NCBI GenBank assembly: GCA_032209605.1
Contig: JASFXZ010000035.1
Coordinates: 2,609,001 to 2,673,000 of the forward strand
Source: Mactromeris polynyma
Taxonomy: Eukaryota > Mollusca > Bivalvia > Venerida > Mactridae
Direction of reading: 5' to 3'
Length of the DNA stretch: 64,000 bases
Positions 59,346-64,000 of the stretch are shown one piece after another (the stretch's first letter is position 1; each line of letters starts with the position of its first letter). Made by a program: the position numbers and the translations under genes. The notes below the pieces were generated by a model. It searched no databases. It was not told the origin of the DNA and worked only from the letters and a program-made list of their open reading frames with translations.

Positions 59346-60185
59346 ATAAATCATTCTATTCTGTTCTATAAAAAGTCACATTTTCCCCAAATTCTATCCT
59401 ATAAAGCGCACTTATCGTTAATTAACAGCTTGTATAATCGCTGCTGGACCCCTAGTGTCCAGAGATCAAGTGCCATAAAACTTCGGTCATACTCGGATGG
59501 TCTTCCGAACATTTCCGAACGTGGTAAAAAACATACTATATAATTTTAAAGTGTAAAAAATACAATTTTCCTCTTTAAATATTTTCACAAAATAAATACC
59601 AATTGACAGAGAAATAATTATGGTTTATGAGACGATTTGCATCGTGTTAATATCATTAACCGTTTTTAAATGACATTAAGTTAATTTCAGAGTAATTGTT
59701 TTTCGCCAATATATTCTATATAGCACTGGTAACTGTTATAAAGTTAACCATTTTACTTTTGTTTCAAATAAAAGATAAAATATTTGAATGAAGGGGAATA
59801 TTGAAACATTCCAAAACCGTTTGCATTTATTTGATATCTTTAACGGATAAAAAGTTATACTAATTTAAAGCTAAACTCCTTCATAGTTCTATATAGGCAA
59901 TTTTGCGCAGTATCGATTATCAGATGATGAGAATTCTTCCTCATGTGAATGGTTTATTGATGATTTGAGAAAATCCTAATATTGTAATGTCTGCCTACTC
60001 TCTAAATCATTTATTAAACATTCTTTTTTGTCAATATCAAAACAAAATATTTACCGCATGGACTTTTAACAAATATTTTTGATGTCAGATTATAATAGAC
60101 ATTACAAAATATCCTTATATTATCCAAAAGATGTCAATTTTGTGCATTTTTTGTCGCTGTAGTATAAAATATGTCCGACGCTTAG

Positions 60186-60371
60186 CTATGATGTTGATTT
60201 TTCTTTGATCATTTTTGGTCTGTCACGGACGGTTTTGCGTACTATTTTCTTATCAGGAAACCAGGCAGGAGTAAAATGCAACGTCAAAGTTTGATCACAA
60301 AGATAATTCAACGCAAATTCGCTTGGAAGACACTCCAAAATGACATTACGTTTATCATTGTCGGTCGCCAT
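60186..60371 (-). CDS. 61-codon frame at right end of the 7.15-kb element, unknown
   Basis: Starts about 80 bp inside the right terminal repeat and reads inward. It carries NVILECLPSEFALNYLCDQT and ends in a basic tail with KTVRDRPKMIKEKS. I do not recognise a family. It could be the first exon or a remnant of the element's second gene. Confidence 0.35.
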   Translation of the reverse strand: MATDNDKRNVILECLPSEFALNYLCDQTLTLHFTPAWFPDKKIVRKTVRDRPKMIKEKSTS

Positions 60372-61274
60372 TTGTAAAGCGCTTGTCTAACGTAGTTACA
60401 ACGAGCACCTGTTGTTAAGGTGGGCGTGGCTACTGTGCGAATGAGGAAGGGTCAATTGGACGTGGCAAAAAGTAGATCTTTCGATGCTTGCTTTGGATTA
60501 GCGGTACTATAGACTGCTGGCCTGAGGCTGACAGTCTATTTTAAAAGGTATATACCATGATGTTAAATGATATAACAATTCATCCAAACATGTCCAACTT
60601 TCATTACGGTTGACAAGGGAGACAAATCGATGATAAGACCCCATTCTGGGAGATACTATAAAATATATCTACCCAGTCTTGTAATTCAGTGTGGGTGATA
60701 AATTTGAATGCTGCGATTATACAAGCAATTAATTAACATCGAGTGCGCTTTACGGGAAGAATTTGGGGGAAATGTGACTTTTTATAGAAAAGCCTAGAGA
60801 TAAAATATTGGTGTGGTTAATTTAAGGGTGACAATAAATCGACTTTTAATCTGTAAAGGTGTGAAATTAAACAAAATTAAATAAAATGTTACAAAGTAAA
60901 ACTTGATTACAATGAGTACATGTATAATTTTTTGGATGCTATTGTTTAACCTTATACTTAATAGTGAAAATAATTCTATAAATAATGCAATTGTTTAGAC
61001 AAACAAGTTTTAATAACAGTAAAACTTGATTACAATAAATAGAATGTTTGCGATGATATTGTTGAATTTTATACTTTAAAGTGAAACTTATTAGATTAAT
61101 ACTATTAGTAATGTAGTGCAGATGTTGCAATTATTTAGACAAATAACCTGCATATCTTATTGATATTCATTTTATAAGTTTTAGATTGTTTATGTAAAAT
61201 TAAAGACTAACACCTGCCAATTATACATTCTGGTGATACCTGGTGTCATATGTGTGAACGACAACATTATCTCA

Positions 61275-63183
61275 CAGGCCCGGATCCACCGGGGGGCCGA
61301 GGGGGCCCTGGCCCCCCAGTCGGCTGTGAAGTGACTTTTTTCTATTCCTAATATAAAATTATATCCACTGATTAGGTCTTGAGGTTACTATTCTTTTAGC
61401 ACTTCAAATACAATACATTGATTTATGGTCGATTTCCTCTTGAATACTACCAGTATAGCGGAAGTAAGTGCAATAAAAGTTGGCCCCCCTGATGTGCTCA
61501 TCGGCCTTGAGACCGTATAGAAAAATATTGTGCTCTTCACTCTACATCAGACAGTCGCTTTCAATTTCCTTATCATGTTGAAAGCGTCTGTAATACGCTG
61601 ATTTTTTAGCATCAAATGTAACAGAGACAGAGATCTATTGTGGTGTTGTTTTAGTGTGAAACAGTGAAAATAAAATTTCTTAAAATAATTTTAAACAATT
61701 CAATAATTTATGGAAGGGAATGTAAAACTTGGGCCTAAAGTTTTGCAAAATAAAATAATTTAGTTTTTATAGAACAAGCCTTCTTTCATATTTTCACATT
61801 TTCCTTTTTAGAATTGCATTTCAAAATGCTTAAATCTTAAATTACATTTTCTTCATCGTATAAAGAATTTGTATTCAAACTAAACACACAATAGTTTTCT
61901 TTGTATTTTGAATACGTTCGTATTACCGCGGCTTTACCGAGTCATAAGGAAAATTAAATAATTCAAAAGATTGAGTAATAAGACACCATCATAATTGTGG
62001 TCCTTTCATACAAGCAAGTTTTGCAGTGTGATATCACGGACCTATATACTTGGAGGTTTGAATACTATATAGAGGCGTTCCGAACATTAACTGTCATGTT
62101 TCTGAAAGAGATATTTGAATTTGAAACATAACTATTATTCATGTACTGGAGATTACATTTTTCCTTTTGTTATGTTACACCACTTGAAACATGAACATGC
62201 ATGTATATATATATATATATTTTGCGCATTAGCTACAACGATTGGTATAGAATGTAGTAAATGTATGTTATTGAAAATCACCAACCTACAGTCGAACCTA
62301 CAGGTCAAATGTATGTCTGCTTAATCGGAACCTGGCTATAAAATCGTCCACATTGTAATGTTGCAAAACAGAAGTAACAAATTTCTCAAATCTGACTTTC
62401 TTATCGAGCACCAATCTGTCTGCAATCACAAAACTGCAGTAAATGAAATTAGATTTTGATGCGACTGTGTCAACTAAATCGTTATGGTCTTCTGACACTA
62501 AGTTCGTATACAATCAAAATCATATGGGTCATTTTTATTCGACTAAACCGTCTGTTTGTTTGCAAATCTTAATCATAACTGGTTTTAGTTTTTCAACCAA
62601 ACTACAACAAAACTGAAACCTCAAACCTTAACTAGGTCTTGCAAAACAAATTCGCCCTGTATTTCAGGGAGCATACATAAACCTGTTAGTAGTTTAAGTA
62701 TATACTTTAGGCGATAACCAGTTAATACAGTTTATAAGTGTGCTAATGTTCGATTTGGACATTAAAAATAGTCAACTTCTGCCAAATCAGCCCGAAAGTT
62801 TTAATATCTACACTATTTCACAGAGTTTATGACGAAATGGCCCCTTATTCACTTGTGACAAAGATTTGTACTGAAGGTTGACTGGGAGTAGGTACAGGAG
62901 GGAAATTTGTTAAAATGTTGGTACTTGTATCATTTGGACGGTCTGTATTTTTTACAAGATAATACTAGTGCAATTCTCGAGAATGAGTCTTAAAAGTTTG
63001 ACCCTGAAATACAACAGAAGCCACCATTTCATATACAAATATTTGAAAAAATGTTACGGGGAGACCCCCCGGACCCCCTTAAAGGAGGGGAATAAAACCC
63101 TCCCGAACCTACCCCACCTCAAGTTCAGGGCATTTTCATCATGTTTGCCCCCCCCCAGTCGGGAATTTCTGTATCCGGGCCTG
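61275..63183. mobile_element. 1.9-kb hAT-like non-autonomous element
   Basis: The ends CAGGCCCGGATCCA and, reversed, CAGGCCCGGATACA match at 13 of 14 bases. The flanks are ATTATCTC on the left and ATATTCTC on the right, while copy A has the single site ATTATCTC; an 8-bp duplication and a CAG start are typical of hAT transposons. The ends are GC-rich with runs of G and C (61290-61318, 63065-63160). There is no hAT transposase, but the 62298-62513 frame may be a fragment of another transposon inside. Confidence 0.8.
62298..62513 (-). pseudogene. Possible Harbinger-type transposase fragment
   Basis: A 71-codon frame ending VDDFIARFRLSRHTFDL, which resembles the N-terminal FxxxFRMSxxTFxxL segment of PIF/Harbinger transposases; it stops right after. 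No DDE residues are present. Weak recognition by eye. Confidence 0.35.
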
Positions 63184-64000
63184 ATATTCTCTAAGGTGGT
63201 GACATATTAACGATCTCTAGCAGGTGGGGTAATTGATAGTTTGTAATGTACTTTCACTAGATATTAGTCGGCGGTATCCTGATTTTTTTTTGTCTGACAG
63301 TACTACATTTCGCTATTATATATTGAGGAGTTAAAATACTAGCACCAATTAGCTTTTTTCTGCAAAAATGTAAAATCTCTTTAAAACACAGTAAACTCTC
63401 ATGGAGTGTAGTCTACAAATTTACTAGTTTATTTATATAACGAATGATTCAACTAATTTATGAATCCGACTGTATGATGATAATTAATGAATTATATTAG
63501 TTCATGATATGTGTGGAAGATCAAATAAAATGTATACACCAAAAATATTTTAGAACTATTTGTCTGTACTATAATATATGTTATGTTCAATTTTATGGGC
63601 CAGTATCTATGTATTTGCTCTGAATTGAAACAAAATGTTTATCGCAATTGAGATATTAAGTTGCTGCTAAATAAAATGCGAAATGGTCTTCTAGAAATAA
63701 TTTAGCGCATCCAGTATAACTATATATACCATAAACCATGGTCCAGTGATCAATAAAGCACGCCAGTTAGATTGAGATAATATCTTAAGTGACTACATGT
63801 GGAGATATGGCCCTGTGATTAATATACACATGCAGTTACAATATGAAATCGAAAGAGAAAAATGGAAATCATCAGGTTCAAAGTTAAAAAGGACCAAAAT
63901 GAAATAATTTATTTTTTATCAAATTTTACATATTTGTAAAGCTTAAGGAATGAAGATTGTAAATTCGCTTGCACAAATTTAGATGTCCTTTTATTTACTG

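Larger units (their letters stand above)
53301..60453. mobile_element. 7.15-kb DNA transposon with GACCCTTCCTCA ends
   Basis: The left end GACCCTTCCTCA is mirrored exactly by TGAGGAAGGGTC at the right. It is flanked by AATT on both sides, and copy A keeps the empty site ttaaattggacg at 3177-3188. Because AATT is a palindrome, a 2-bp AT duplication with 13-bp ends (TGACCC...) fits equally well. The left end has a CCAAT motif (53334) and a THAP-like start at 53493; the right end has a 61-codon frame pointing inward (60186-60371, -). No complete transposase is seen, so this is a decayed or composite copy. Two inward-facing gene starts would suit an ISL2EU-like element (two genes, AT target), but that is a guess. 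Confidence 0.85.
51691..64000 (+). repeat. Segmental duplication, copy B (interrupted)
   Basis: Matches 1591-4799 in three pieces: 51691-53300, 60454-61274 and 63184-64000. The pieces are separated by a 7.15-kb and a 1.9-kb insertion. Identity is high, so the duplication is recent or has been homogenised, and both insertions came after the split of the two copies or were absent from copy A. Confidence 0.9.

Noticed and set aside
57355..59525. Possible third nested element bounded by tcggaaacattcgg and ccgaacatttccgaac
   Set aside because: The mirrored motifs match only in part and no target duplication is visible, so boundaries cannot be supported.

Overview
The window looks like nuclear DNA of a bivalve (or closely related lophotrochozoan) mollusc. 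It is AT-rich, its genes are split by GT-AG introns, and it is full of small transposons, tRNA-derived SINEs and minisatellites. The main gene encodes an SRCR + vWD + EGF + Thr-rich stalk membrane protein, an architecture that fits invertebrate surface or secreted receptors. The species cannot be named from the sequence.

Layout. (1) 1-4799 is a repeat-rich flank that starts inside a 19/20-bp minisatellite; the whole block recurs as a second copy at 49815-64000. (2) 5072-5605 is a decayed LINE tail. (3) 6045-33272 (+) holds 19 exons, all with compatible phases, of one VWDE-like gene. The order is SRCR domain, Ig/FN-like linker, vWD domain, basic (furin-type) cleavage motif, EGF module, second basic motif, Cys-rich module, about 80 copies of the octapeptide PDTTTTTQ, one transmembrane helix and a cytoplasmic tail. 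The signal-peptide exon must lie left of the window. Its introns carry a 5.6-kb 46-bp minisatellite, 42-bp and 48-bp minisatellites, palindromic MITEs rich in TGACGTCA, and pogo-like MITEs. (4) 36754-42922 (-) is a G-protein alpha-q gene copy that keeps recognisable exons 1-6 but is broken by a 34-nt deletion, in-frame stops and a lost switch-II exon: an unprocessed pseudogene. (5) 46313-47213 is a 30-bp minisatellite. (6) 48786-49126 has three 64-bp repeats each with a CCAAT box, a TATA box, and a short exon coding a signal peptide that ends in phase 1. That phase fits an SRCR exon like the one at 6045. (7) 49815-64000 is the second copy of the left-flank block, interrupted by a 7.15-kb DNA transposon (itself holding a nested 2.7-kb element) and a 1.9-kb hAT-like element.

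Reading the parts together: the signal exon at 49039 followed by the same minisatellite and flank that precede the SRCR exon of the first gene suggests a tandem pair of paralogous genes. The second copy would start at 49039 and its SRCR exon should lie just right of the window. Apart from this family and the dead G-alpha copy, I see no other convincing protein gene. Most long open frames here are minisatellites whose unit contains no stop codon.
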